64,000 nucleotides of DNA. It comes from UBA8752 sp042095055 (lineage in GTDB: Bacteria; Bacteroidota; Bacteroidia; Flavobacteriales_D; Sanyastnellaceae). Made by a program: the position numbers and the translations under genes. Of this stretch, positions 56,745 through 64,000 are shown piece after piece. Positions within the stretch are counted from its first letter, which is position 1, and each line of letters begins with the position of its first letter. The stretch is taken from assembly GCA_042095055.1 (NCBI GenBank), contig JBELBZ010000005.1, positions 37,307-101,306 of the forward strand, given 5' to 3'. The notes under the pieces are model-generated. The model was given only the letters and a program-made list of their open reading frames with translations. It was not told where the DNA came from and ran no database searches.

Positions 56745-58790
56745 TCAGCAGTCGTTGCCCAACAACCCGAGCATCAGCAGCAGGTCAGATGACCCCACGT
56801 GCTGGTCGAAATTGAGATCGGTCTGCAGGAAGCCCGTACTTCCAAAATCGTTCAAGAAACTGAGCAAGTCCTGAATGTTGACGTAGTCGTCTCCATTGAA
56901 GTCCCCTGCGCAGCCGCCGTCGAGCTGCTCCTCGCCCAGTACATATCCATTGCAATCGTTGTCAACCCCCATCAGCGTTGGCGGCGCCCCTGGATACATG
57001 GTGGCGTCGAGGTCGTTGCAATCTTGGCCAGGCGTCGAATATGCATTGGCTGGTGGTGTGCAGGACTCATATACCGTTGAACCCGCCAGACCGTCGCCAT
57101 CGACATCGAGGTAAAATGGGATGGAAATTCCGTCCTCATCAATGCCTTGGTCGCAATCGTTGTCGAGCCCATCACAGGGATCGTCCAGACCGGGATGCAC
57201 ATTGGCGTTCCCATCGTCACAATCACCGCCAACGTGGGCGTAATGCACCCCTGGACTGCACCCTTGAACAGCACCGGTGAAGGTCCCATAACCATCCCCA
57301 TCAAAGTCAGGATAATGCGTCGCGTCTTCTGTGACATCCACAAAAATCCGGCACGCATGCACCATATCTCCGCCAGAAACGCGCAGGGTTACCCCTTGCA
57401 TGTCCTCCCAGTCGTAACCCACAAATTTCACAGGCCAGTCCCCTGGACCAGGCAGACTGTCCACCGAAGCCCAGCTGACCCCATCGGGCAAGTGAAGGGC
57501 CACAGGACCAGCGATACAAGAATCCAATGTCAGCGTTATCCGCATGGTATCCGAAGGACAAACGGAGAGCAATTCTGGCCATGCACTCGTAAACGATGTT
57601 CGAATCAAAAACAGCCCTTCAGTTTGGTCTGAGACCGCAATAGTGCCAGAATCAAAGAAGGGATAATTGCTCCATGTACCCGAAAAACCTGGCCCTTCCG
57701 ATTCAGGCTGGGTATCGAAAAAAGCCTGTTCTTCGAGGAGCGGCCCCTGCGCATCGGGATTGAAGGCCTGCAGCCGGAAACCAGCGTTGTAGTTGCTTTG
57801 AAACACATAGTCTCCCCGCGCATACAAGTTGTGATCGGTACTTGTGGTTCCAAGGTCTACACCTTCAACCAACACCGGATTTTCCAAATCCGAAACATCC
57901 CACACATAGGTCGTGGTGTGGTCCACAAGGCCACCCGTCTCATCCGTTTCATCCCCCAAGAAAAAATAGCGGTGATCCGGTGAAAACCAGCCTTGGTGAA
58001 TGTATCCATGGGGCTGGTGAGCGGCGCTACAAAGCACCTCCATATCCTGTGGATCGCTTACGTCGAGCAACTTGAAGTCACTCGCACAACTCACTGCAGC
58101 AATCAAACTTTCGTGATGGGCTGAATCCGGTCCATTGTAGCGCACCACATGTGCATCGTGCACATAAGCCTCATCCCAACTGCCTGCGATCACAGGAGCG
58201 TCAGCATCGCTGAAATCATAAGCGAGCAATCCGCCCACTCCATTTGCTCCGCAAACGTATGCCAAGGGCTCATCTGGCGCAGTGGCCACGTTGTGGGCTT
58301 TGGAAAAACCCAACAGCATGGTATCTGTGGAAAACGTGATGGCCGGGCCAGGTTCAGTGTGATCGCGCAAACGGGTCAGATCAAAGACCTGTAACCGTGA
58401 ATTGATCACCTCACTCACCACCACCATGAGGTTCCCAACCACCTTCATGTCCCTCCACAAACTGTTGGCCAAGCCTAAGGTGGAAACACTGCCCACCACC
58501 CTCGGCGATGAAGGCGCAGTGACGTCGATCATCCAAGTCCCATCGCGCTTGCCCAGCAGGACATATTCTCGGCCATCCAAGGGGTCTGTCCAACCCCAAA
58601 TGTCATTTGCCGCAACACCTCCCGTCATGACGTTGGGCACATGGGCCATCATTTCTACCCTGTGGCAGGGCCAGGTTTCGTTCACCAGACCCGAAATACA
58701 CTTCCCTTGCCCGGCCATTTGTGCGGTAGCGCAAATCACCAAACAACAGGCAAGACCCATAGAACGTATGTGGTTTCGGACGGTTGACAC
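56745..58790 (-). CDS. Choice-of-anchor-B protein with MopE-like and dockerin-like C-terminus
   Basis: A 681-residue secreted protein starting at GTG 58790 (TA lies exactly 12 bases upstream); ATG 58760 is an alternative. A signal peptide is followed by a beta-propeller-like choice-of-anchor-B region (about 35-400; KLLDVSDPQDMEVL, FSPDHRYFFLGDETDE). MopE-type metal-binding motifs follow (GDCDDGNANVHPG, CDGLDNDCDQGIDEDG) and a second set. The last ~55 residues are an EF-hand/dockerin-like pair (DFNGDDYVNIQDLLSFL, DLNFDQHVGSSDLL). No standard T9SS domain is visible. Calcium or copper binding is inferred. Confidence 0.82.
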   Translation of the reverse strand: MSTVRNHIRSMGLACCLVICATAQMAGQGKCISGLVNETWPCHRVEMMAHVPNVMTGGVAANDIWGWTDPLDGREYVLLGKRDGTWMIDVTAPSSPRVVGSVSTLGLANSLWRDMKVVGNLMVVVSEVINSRLQVFDLTRLRDHTEPGPAITFSTDTMLLGFSKAHNVATAPDEPLAYVCGANGVGGLLAYDFSDADAPVIAGSWDEAYVHDAHVVRYNGPDSAHHESLIAAVSCASDFKLLDVSDPQDMEVLCSAAHQPHGYIHQGWFSPDHRYFFLGDETDETGGLVDHTTTYVWDVSDLENPVLVEGVDLGTTSTDHNLYARGDYVFQSNYNAGFRLQAFNPDAQGPLLEEQAFFDTQPESEGPGFSGTWSNYPFFDSGTIAVSDQTEGLFLIRTSFTSAWPELLSVCPSDTMRITLTLDSCIAGPVALHLPDGVSWASVDSLPGPGDWPVKFVGYDWEDMQGVTLRVSGGDMVHACRIFVDVTEDATHYPDFDGDGYGTFTGAVQGCSPGVHYAHVGGDCDDGNANVHPGLDDPCDGLDNDCDQGIDEDGISIPFYLDVDGDGLAGSTVYESCTPPANAYSTPGQDCNDLDATMYPGAPPTLMGVDNDCNGYVLGEEQLDGGCAGDFNGDDYVNIQDLLSFLNDFGSTGFLQTDLNFDQHVGSSDLLLMLGLLGNDC

Positions 58791-58872
58791 GCACTTTATC
58801 TATGCCTTAAAAATACGCATTCGTCTACATTTAACCATCACTTATTTGAATTAACTTGATTTTCGTCGTTAA

Positions 58873-58947
58873 ATGCCTTATCTGCCTTTTGAACCTATTC
58901 AAGCGGTGTTGGTTCCTAAATTGTATCCGTCTATGACCGAGCAGTGA
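58873..58947 (+). CDS. Possible 24-codon leader ORF upstream of the TIGR01777 gene
   Basis: ATG 58873 opens 24 codons beginning MPYLPFEPIQ and stops at a TGA (58945-58947) that overlaps the GTG start of the next gene (GTGA). The overlap would allow translational coupling. A TAACTTGA box lies 21 bases upstream. No homology is recognised; it could be chance. The rest of this 153-bp AT-rich gap shows no other feature. Confidence 0.25.
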   Translation: MPYLPFEPIQAVLVPKLYPSMTEQ

Positions 58948-59870
58948 CCCCTCTTTCTCCCATACTGATTACTGGCGCCTCAGGCTTGGTGGGGTCTGCA
59001 TTGATCACAGCACTTCACAAAACCCAGCCGAACAGGCCCATCCACGTGTTGAGTCGGAAGCCCGCTGCGCTGGAAAACATTGCGGGCTGCCCCGTCAAGG
59101 CCTTCGGGTGGTCCCCTTCAGAAGGGTGGCTGGATGAAGCCGCTTTGGAAGGGATCAGTCACATTGTCCACCTTGCTGGAGAGCCTGTTGCACAGCGCTG
59201 GTCAAAAGCAACAAGAGCGCGGATACGAGAAAGCCGCACAGGAGCGCTGCACTTGCTCAAAACGGCATGTCAACGTGCATCCTTGGCACCCCGTATTGTT
59301 TCTGCAAGTGCCGTTGGACTGTATGGTTCCAGTCCCGAAATCAAGACGGAGGAGTCCCCTTCTGGCGAGGGGTTTTTGGCAGATGTGGTAAACGAATGGG
59401 AATCTGCTGCAGCTGAATTGGGCAAGCTTGGCGGTGGACATGTCGTGTTTCGAATCGGATTGGTCATCAGTACCCATGGCGGCTTTCTGCCCCGCCTGCT
59501 GCCCCTATACCGGTTTGGACTTGGAGCGCCGCTCGCCTCTGGTGCACAATTCCAAAGCTGGATTCACATTGCAGATCTGGTCCAAATGTTGGCGACAGCG
59601 CTGGAACGCCCCGATTGGAACGGCGCATACAATGCTGTGGCTCCAGCAGCCGTGTCACAGCAGGAATTCAGCCAGACCTTGGCTGCTGTTCTCCGCCGAC
59701 CACACTTCTTCCCTCACGTTCCAGCCTGGGCGCTCCGCCTGTGGTTTGGCGAAGCCGCTGAAGCCCTGCTCGCCTCGCACCAAGTGCAACCTTCCCGGCT
59801 CAAAGAAGCGGGATTTTCATTTGCGTTCCCCACTTTGGAGGGGGCCTTGAAAAACATCCTTTCCGCCTGA
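58944..59870 (+). CDS. TIGR01777-family SDR-like epimerase
   Basis: A 308-residue protein of the extended SDR fold starting at GTG 58944; the ATG at 58933 is out of frame. The nucleotide-binding motif ILITGASGLVGSALI is N-terminal, followed by the family segments HLAGEPVAQRWS and SASAVGLYG. A C-terminal DUF1731-like region (VPAWALRLWFGEAAEALLAS) is typical. Cytoplasmic; the substrate is unknown. Its stop codon lies in a hairpin stem. Confidence 0.9.
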   Translation: MTPLSPILITGASGLVGSALITALHKTQPNRPIHVLSRKPAALENIAGCPVKAFGWSPSEGWLDEAALEGISHIVHLAGEPVAQRWSKATRARIRESRTGALHLLKTACQRASLAPRIVSASAVGLYGSSPEIKTEESPSGEGFLADVVNEWESAAAELGKLGGGHVVFRIGLVISTHGGFLPRLLPLYRFGLGAPLASGAQFQSWIHIADLVQMLATALERPDWNGAYNAVAPAAVSQQEFSQTLAAVLRRPHFFPHVPAWALRLWFGEAAEALLASHQVQPSRLKEAGFSFAFPTLEGALKNILSA

Positions 59871-59887
59871 AATCAGCTCATTTCAGG
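59866..59887 (+). terminator. Perfect 8-bp hairpin spanning the TIGR01777 stop codon
   Basis: CCTGAAAT (59866-59873) pairs with ATTTCAGG (59880-59887) around CAGCTC. A run of seven T follows at 59899-59905, itself the loop of a second small stem (CGGTC/GACCG). It could act as a terminator for the upstream gene, though the T-run is 11 bases away. Confidence 0.4.
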
Positions 59888-60018
59888 ACAAAACGGTCTT
59901 TTTTTGACCGAAATCAAACCGATTTTGAACTTTTTTGAGTCACCCCGGTTCTACTCTCAATTCCGAACGAGGAATACTTGATCAGTAAGGTGTTTATGAT
60001 CACGTTTGATTTGCTGGC

Positions 60019-60040
60019 GGCCTGGGGGAAACCCCAGGCC
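60019..60040 (+). terminator. 9-bp GC hairpin with GAAA tetraloop upstream of the photolyase gene
   Basis: GGCCTGGGG (60019-60027) pairs perfectly with CCCCAGGCC (60032-60040) around a GAAA tetraloop, followed by TCCTCATTTT. It lies 23 bases before the photolyase ATG and could be a terminator or a 5' structure affecting photolyase expression. Confidence 0.5.
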
Positions 60041-60063
60041 TCCTCATTTTAGCCCCATTCCAT

Positions 60064-61401
60064 ATGTCTGACGTTTCGCTTTTCTGGCACCGAAGGGACC
60101 TTCGCCTTCAAGACAACAAAGGGTTGGCTGCTGCGCGCCAATCCGGTCACCCTGTCGTGGGCTTTTTCTGTTTCGACCAACACATCCTCGACCGGTTGCC
60201 TCAACTCGACCGAAGGGTGGGCTTCATCCACCACCACCTCACCTCCGTTCAAAAGGAGTACAGTGAAACAGGTGGTGGTCTCCTCGCTGTTTATGGGCAC
60301 CCTCTGAAGGCCCTTCAGGAGACCATCGCTGAACTCGGCAAGGCTGGACACCATGTTGTCTCCATCCACGCCAACCGCGATTATGCTCCTTATCCAGTGC
60401 AACGCGATGCTGAAGTGGCTTCGTGGTGCACATCCCAAGGCGTGGCATTTGAACTGCATGAAGACCATGTGGTGATGCCCCCGGAAAGTGTGCTCAAAGA
60501 CGACGGCACGCCTTACACCGTATTCACCCCGTACAGCAAGAAATGGCACAGGGTTTTGGAGTCCATGCCTTCCTCTCCGCTCACTCCAGTAGACCCCCTG
60601 TCCTCGGGATCTTGGGCACCCGTGGTGTCCAATGACATGCCCTCGATTGAAAGCATGGGGTTTGAGTCCGAGAGTGGAGACCCCGCAGGCTGGACCGCTT
60701 TTGACCATCCTCTCGATCCCGGCACGGTGCAGAATTATGCCGAAACGCGAGACACTCCTTCTGTCCAAGGCACCACGAGAATGAGCCTCCACCTCAGGTT
60801 TGGAACCGTCTCCATCCGCTCGCTGATGGGTTTTGGGATGAAGCACAGCGACAAATGGCTGACGGAGCTCATTTGGCGGGAATTCTACCAAGCCATTCTC
60901 CACCACTTCCCCCACAGTGCCAGCGATGCATTCAGGGCCAAATACGACCGCATCCCCTGGCGGCATGACGAAGAAGGATTTGAAGCATGGTGCGCAGGAC
61001 GCACCGGATACCCGCTGGTCGATGCGGGAATGCGTGAACTCAATGCCACTGGATTCATGCACAACCGGGTGCGCATGGTGGTGGCCAGCTTTCTGTGCAA
61101 ACACCTGCTGATCGATTGGCGCTGGGGTGAGCGCTATTTCGCGGAGAAGCTCTTGGATTACGAATTGGCTTCCAACGTCGGTGGGTGGCAATGGGCATCG
61201 GGCAGTGGTTGCGATGCTGCCCCCTATTTCAGGGTGTTCAATCCCGAAAGCCAGATGAAGAAATTCGACGGCAAAGGTCTGTATGTCAAGCGTTGGGTGC
61301 CCGAATGGGGTACCCCCGATTATGTGGCCCCTGTTGTCGAACACAAAATGGCGCGACAGCGGGCCATCGACACCTACAAGGCCGCTTTGGCCGGAGCTTA
61401 A
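60064..61401 (+). CDS. phr: Deoxyribodipyrimidine photolyase
   Basis: A 445-residue cryptochrome/photolyase family protein. An N-terminal antenna domain (SLFWHRRDLRLQDNKGL) is followed by the FAD-binding domain with TRMSLHLRFGTVSIR, WREFYQ, and the catalytic-core segments GYPLVDAGMRELNATGFMHNRVRM and NVGGWQWASGSGCDAAPYFRVFNP. The conserved Trp-rich segments support a CPD repair enzyme rather than an animal-type cryptochrome. It uses blue light to split pyrimidine dimers. A CarH-like light regulator lies at 221-1120, but no direct link is shown. Confidence 0.93.
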   Translation: MSDVSLFWHRRDLRLQDNKGLAAARQSGHPVVGFFCFDQHILDRLPQLDRRVGFIHHHLTSVQKEYSETGGGLLAVYGHPLKALQETIAELGKAGHHVVSIHANRDYAPYPVQRDAEVASWCTSQGVAFELHEDHVVMPPESVLKDDGTPYTVFTPYSKKWHRVLESMPSSPLTPVDPLSSGSWAPVVSNDMPSIESMGFESESGDPAGWTAFDHPLDPGTVQNYAETRDTPSVQGTTRMSLHLRFGTVSIRSLMGFGMKHSDKWLTELIWREFYQAILHHFPHSASDAFRAKYDRIPWRHDEEGFEAWCAGRTGYPLVDAGMRELNATGFMHNRVRMVVASFLCKHLLIDWRWGERYFAEKLLDYELASNVGGWQWASGSGCDAAPYFRVFNPESQMKKFDGKGLYVKRWVPEWGTPDYVAPVVEHKMARQRAIDTYKAALAGA

Positions 61402-61406
61402 CTTGT
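61399..61406 (+). promoter_or_regulatory. TAACTTGT box 12 bases before the CaiB-type gene
   Basis: TAACTTGT begins with the phr stop codon TAA and starts exactly 12 bases before ATG 61411. Confidence 0.4.
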
Positions 61407-61410
61407 CGGC

Positions 61411-62529
61411 ATGGAAGACCATGCCAATGCACCCCTTGGAATGGACCGCCCGCTGACAGGCATGCGCGTGGTTGAACTGGCTTCGGTTTTAGCGGGCCCG
61501 TTGGCGGGCAGTTTTTTTGCGGAGCTTGGAGCCGAGGTCATCAAGGTTGAAAACCCAGTGGCTGGCGGCGATGTGACCCGGCAGTGGCGGGCTGCAGGTG
61601 AATCCCATCAAGGCCCCAGCGCCTATTACGTCGCCGCCAATGGTCCCAAAGAAGTCCGCATGCTCAACCTCAAGGAAGACGCTGGCCGAGCGGCACTGGA
61701 GGTGCTGCTGACCGGGGCCGACATCTTGCTGCAGAACTTCAAAACCAGTGGATTGGACAAACTTGGGCTGAATCCTGAGGCTGTCTCTGAGCGCCACCCC
61801 CACCTCATTCATGTTCACCTCAAGGGGTTTTTGGCAGAGGAGGACCGGGCTGGATATGACATGGTGGTGCAAGCCGAAACCGGTTTTATGGCGATGAACG
61901 GCGGACCCGAGGTTGAGGCATTCCGCATGCCCGTAGCCCTCATGGATGTGCTTGCTGCACACCAAATGCGGTCTGCCGCATTGCTGGCCCTGTGGCAGCG
62001 AGAACGCGATGGCAAGGGCAGTTATCTGGAGGTTTGGCTCGACGCTTCTGGCTTTAGTGCACTGGCGAACAGGGCCACCGAGTACCTCGTAGCGGGTCAA
62101 GAACCCCAGGCCTCGGGAGCATTGCACCCCCAGATCGCCCCTTATGGCGAGGCATTCCTCTGCAGCTGTGGTGGCAAAATCGTGACCGCCGTGGGAAGCG
62201 ACCCACAATTCAAGGCCTTGTGCGCATTGCTCGGAGCTCCGGAATGGGCAAAAGACGAGCGGTTTGCTTCTAACCCAATGCGGGTGCAACACCGCGCAGT
62301 TTTGGCCGAATGCTTGGCACCCTTGTTCGTGAAGGTTCGGGCCGAAACACTGCTCACGGCTGCCCTTGAAAAGGGGGTTCCCCTCGGCAAAGTCAATCCT
62401 GTCTCAGCGGCATTGGAGACTGCTGCTGGCCAGGCCATGACGGCCACCTTCGAAATGGAGGGGCAGGTTGTGCGGCATGTTCGCCAAGTGGCATTTAGGA
62501 TTCACCGCAATGGCAAGCGCAGCACGTAA
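61411..62529 (+). CDS. CaiB/BaiF-family CoA transferase
   Basis: A 372-residue class III CoA transferase (also alpha-methylacyl-CoA racemase-like). Motifs are LTGMRVVELASVLAGPLAGSFFA, LGAEVIKVENP, and the GYDMVVQAETGFMAMNGG segment close to the usual catalytic Asp region. The enzyme moves CoA between carboxylates or isomerises branched acyl-CoA; the substrate is unknown. The 3' end overlaps the convergent transglycosylase gene by 28 bases. Confidence 0.9.
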   Translation: MEDHANAPLGMDRPLTGMRVVELASVLAGPLAGSFFAELGAEVIKVENPVAGGDVTRQWRAAGESHQGPSAYYVAANGPKEVRMLNLKEDAGRAALEVLLTGADILLQNFKTSGLDKLGLNPEAVSERHPHLIHVHLKGFLAEEDRAGYDMVVQAETGFMAMNGGPEVEAFRMPVALMDVLAAHQMRSAALLALWQRERDGKGSYLEVWLDASGFSALANRATEYLVAGQEPQASGALHPQIAPYGEAFLCSCGGKIVTAVGSDPQFKALCALLGAPEWAKDERFASNPMRVQHRAVLAECLAPLFVKVRAETLLTAALEKGVPLGKVNPVSAALETAAGQAMTATFEMEGQVVRHVRQVAFRIHRNGKRST

Positions 62530-63422
62530 TACTGGTCATCGGCAATGGGGAGCTTGCCAGACCTCAGCCACGGGTTGAGGGTTTTGAGTGCATTGTAGCT
62601 GACCCCCATCCGTTGCGACAACCGCGACAGGTCATCCACCCCATCGACCAACACCGTGTCCCGGGTCTCCAAGGGCGCATACCAATCTTCGGCTTGGAGC
62701 ACAAAGCCGTGGGCCTCTGGATTCTCCATGACCTGCTTGGTGGCATACAGCCTGTATACATACCGGGCCGTCTCATCGTTGAGCATCAAGTCCCAATAGA
62801 CGTCTCCGCTCTGTTCCTCCATCCGGCGGGAAAGTCCGGACATGCCCATGTTGTAACTGGCAGCCGCTAAAATCCAATCGCCATAACGGCGGTAGGCCTT
62901 GTTGAGGTAAGCACAAGCAGCGCGGGTGGCTTTTACCACATGATACCGCTCGTCGACATCGCGGTCCACGCGCAGCCCAAATTCTTGAGCTGCGGGCTTC
63001 ATGAATTGCCAGAAGCCGCGGGCATCCGATGGAGAGACGGCATTGGCGAGTCCTGATTCAATGACACTCAGATATTTGAAATCGGTAGGAATTCCTGAGT
63101 CCACCAAAATCGGCTCGATGACTGGAAACCAGCGCCCTGACCTTTTCAAGGTCAGCAAACTGCTGCTGTGACGAAAGGTCCCAATGAGCAATTCCTTTTC
63201 CATCCGCTCCCTCACGCCAACGCGCTCCAAGGGCAGGACCACTTCAGCAAAACTGAGCCCCTCTTCGATGCTGGGCGGACTCACTTGCTGCGGCTGGCGT
63301 TCTTCTGCCAAATCGGGCCGTGCAACTTCGTTTTGCGGAGCAATGCTGCTGTGGACAGCAACCGCTACAGATGATACGGCCAGGACCCCTCCCACCCAAG
63401 ACTTCCAATGTTTGATGGCCAT
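62502..63422 (-). CDS. Lytic transglycosylase (SLT/MltD-like) with LysM-like tail
   Basis: The start ATG 63422 gives 306 residues and shares a base with the rmlC stop (TGATG). An N-terminal membrane/signal segment (about 7-25) leads to the SLT domain with the catalytic Glu in YLSVIESGLANAVSPSDARG and the GFWQFM and AAASYNMGMSGL motifs. The C-terminal ~45 residues resemble a degenerate LysM (LSQRMGVSYNALKTLNP). It cleaves peptidoglycan in the periplasm. Confidence 0.92.
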   Translation of the reverse strand: MAIKHWKSWVGGVLAVSSVAVAVHSSIAPQNEVARPDLAEERQPQQVSPPSIEEGLSFAEVVLPLERVGVRERMEKELLIGTFRHSSSLLTLKRSGRWFPVIEPILVDSGIPTDFKYLSVIESGLANAVSPSDARGFWQFMKPAAQEFGLRVDRDVDERYHVVKATRAACAYLNKAYRRYGDWILAAASYNMGMSGLSRRMEEQSGDVYWDLMLNDETARYVYRLYATKQVMENPEAHGFVLQAEDWYAPLETRDTVLVDGVDDLSRLSQRMGVSYNALKTLNPWLRSGKLPIADDQYYVLRLPLR

Positions 63423-63982
63423 CAGGTAAAGGGCGATTGGAAGGCGGCAAACGAAGGGGCAACAGCATCCTTTTCGGAGAGCAGGGGATCTTGGGTCCCC
63501 CAATCGATGCCGAGGTCTGCGTCATTCCACAGCAGCGACCTTTCGTGCTCGGGACTGTAAACGTCTGTGCACTTGTAGCAAAAGACCGTGTCCGGTTCTA
63601 AGGTCAAAAAACCATGGGCAAAGCCCTCGGGGACCCAAAACTGCCAGCGGTTTTCTTCGGTCAGCAACGCTGTCTGATGCTGTCCGTAAGTCGGAGAGTT
63701 TGTGCGCAAGTCAACGGCCACATCCAGCGCTGCTCCGCGCGCCACGCGAACCAACTTCCCTTGGGCGCGGTCTGGAACTTGAAAGTGCAACCCGCGCAGA
63801 ACGCCCGCACCCGAAACGGACTCATTGTCCTGAACGAACTGAACCTTGCGGCCTATCGCCTCTTCGAAATGCACTTGCCGCCATGTCTCGGAGAAATGAC
63901 CGCGGTCGTCTCCAAACCGCCGCGGCCGGATCATCAGTGGACCACCGATGGGACCGGATTCGACTTCCAATGGATGCGCCAT
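63422..63982 (-). CDS. rmlC: dTDP-4-dehydrorhamnose 3,5-epimerase
   Basis: A 186-residue cupin enzyme of dTDP-L-rhamnose synthesis. Segments are RRFGDDRGHFSETW, VLRGLHFQ with the active-site His, ALDVAVDLRTNSPTYGQ, and WVPEGFAHGFLTL. It acts in the cytoplasm and supplies rhamnose for surface glycans. The ATG is preceded by a TGA at 63990-63988 that may end a further leftward gene beyond the window, as in rml clusters; only the last few bases are visible. Confidence 0.95.
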   Translation of the reverse strand: MAHPLEVESGPIGGPLMIRPRRFGDDRGHFSETWRQVHFEEAIGRKVQFVQDNESVSGAGVLRGLHFQVPDRAQGKLVRVARGAALDVAVDLRTNSPTYGQHQTALLTEENRWQFWVPEGFAHGFLTLEPDTVFCYKCTDVYSPEHERSLLWNDADLGIDWGTQDPLLSEKDAVAPSFAAFQSPFT

Positions 63983-64000
63983 GATGATCAGTTGTTGAGT

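Noticed and set aside
60049..61422. A 457-codon open frame on the minus strand opposite the photolyase gene
   Set aside because: It is a mirror of the phr coding frame; the plus-strand protein has clear photolyase motifs and this frame has none.
1..64000. tRNA, rRNA, CRISPR arrays, insertion sequences or prophage
   Set aside because: No cloverleaf-like sequence, spaced short repeats, transposase or phage protein was recognised in genes or gaps.

Overview
This 64 kb window is chromosomal DNA of a member of the Bacteroidota. It is probably a relatively GC-rich marine Flavobacteriales-like lineage, known only from a draft or metagenome assembly, since a 100-N scaffold gap is present. Lineage markers read from the sequence are a PorQ homologue, secreted proteins with type IX secretion (T9SS) C-terminal domains (one type A-like, one CHU_C/gliding type), the bacillithiol genes bshA and bshC, the Bacteroidota-type GlmU-like bifunctional enzyme, a MutS2 without a Smr domain, a fused E1 alpha/beta 2-oxoacid dehydrogenase, near absence of Shine-Dalgarno sequences, and promoter boxes of the Bacteroidota -7 type (TAnnTTTG and relatives).

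Layout. 1-1.2 kb: the first codons of an ECF-like sigma factor and a MerR/B12-binding (CarH/LitR-like) regulator, both leftward. 1.2-6.7 kb: GlmU-like enzyme, Lon protease, PorQ, cytidylate kinase. 6.6-11.4 kb: GH3/beta-lactamase fusion lipoprotein, BshA, a small membrane protein. 11.3-14.1 kb (leftward): AroQ and an SLC12-like transporter. 14.2-23 kb: a secreted hydrolase joined to a beta-helix-like region, a periplasmic TPR-like repeat protein, a DAO-type oxidoreductase, a TSP3/SPOR envelope protein. 23-29.3 kb: FAD dehydrogenase, fused E1 dehydrogenase, small unknown genes, a pRiA4b ORF-3-like protein and MiaA. 29.3-35.9 kb: MutS2, a T9SS-exported serine protease, an S41 protease, a DUF1573 lipoprotein with a strong terminator, and a pterin dehydratase. 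35.9-38 kb: a DegT aminotransferase split by the assembly gap and a PglC-like sugar-phosphate transferase. 38-44.3 kb: SirB1-like protein, rhomboid protease, DnaN, heptosyltransferase-like GT9, DapD, RuvX, HAD protein. 44.4-50.7 kb (leftward): BshC, a gliding/CHU_C protein, a sigma/anti-sigma-like/outer-membrane-like operon, ACMSD. 50.7-58.8 kb: oligopeptide-type binding lipoprotein, TonB-dependent receptor, ABC exporter, choice-of-anchor-B/MopE-like secreted protein. 58.9-64 kb: TIGR01777 protein, DNA photolyase, CaiB-type CoA transferase, lytic transglycosylase, RmlC.

Most of the window is ordinary, tightly packed housekeeping and envelope DNA. Many neighbours overlap stop and start (ATGA, TGATG, and in two cases TTGA). 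I saw no rRNA, tRNA, CRISPR array, insertion sequence or prophage. No stretch longer than about 220 bases lacks a gene.

The most interesting signal is regulatory. At least ten transcription-unit heads carry a TAnnTT box whose first T lies exactly 12 bases before the start codon, and four more have TA at that same position. Operon-internal starts that I checked do not. Because the Bacteroidota -7 element sits about this far from the transcription start, this suggests widespread leaderless transcripts, including a back-to-back pair for dapD and ruvX in a 38-bp gap. The second most interesting locus is the CarH-like regulator, with candidate operator repeats in the promoter spacer of the adjacent sigma-factor gene; a DNA photolyase lies 60 kb away in the same window.
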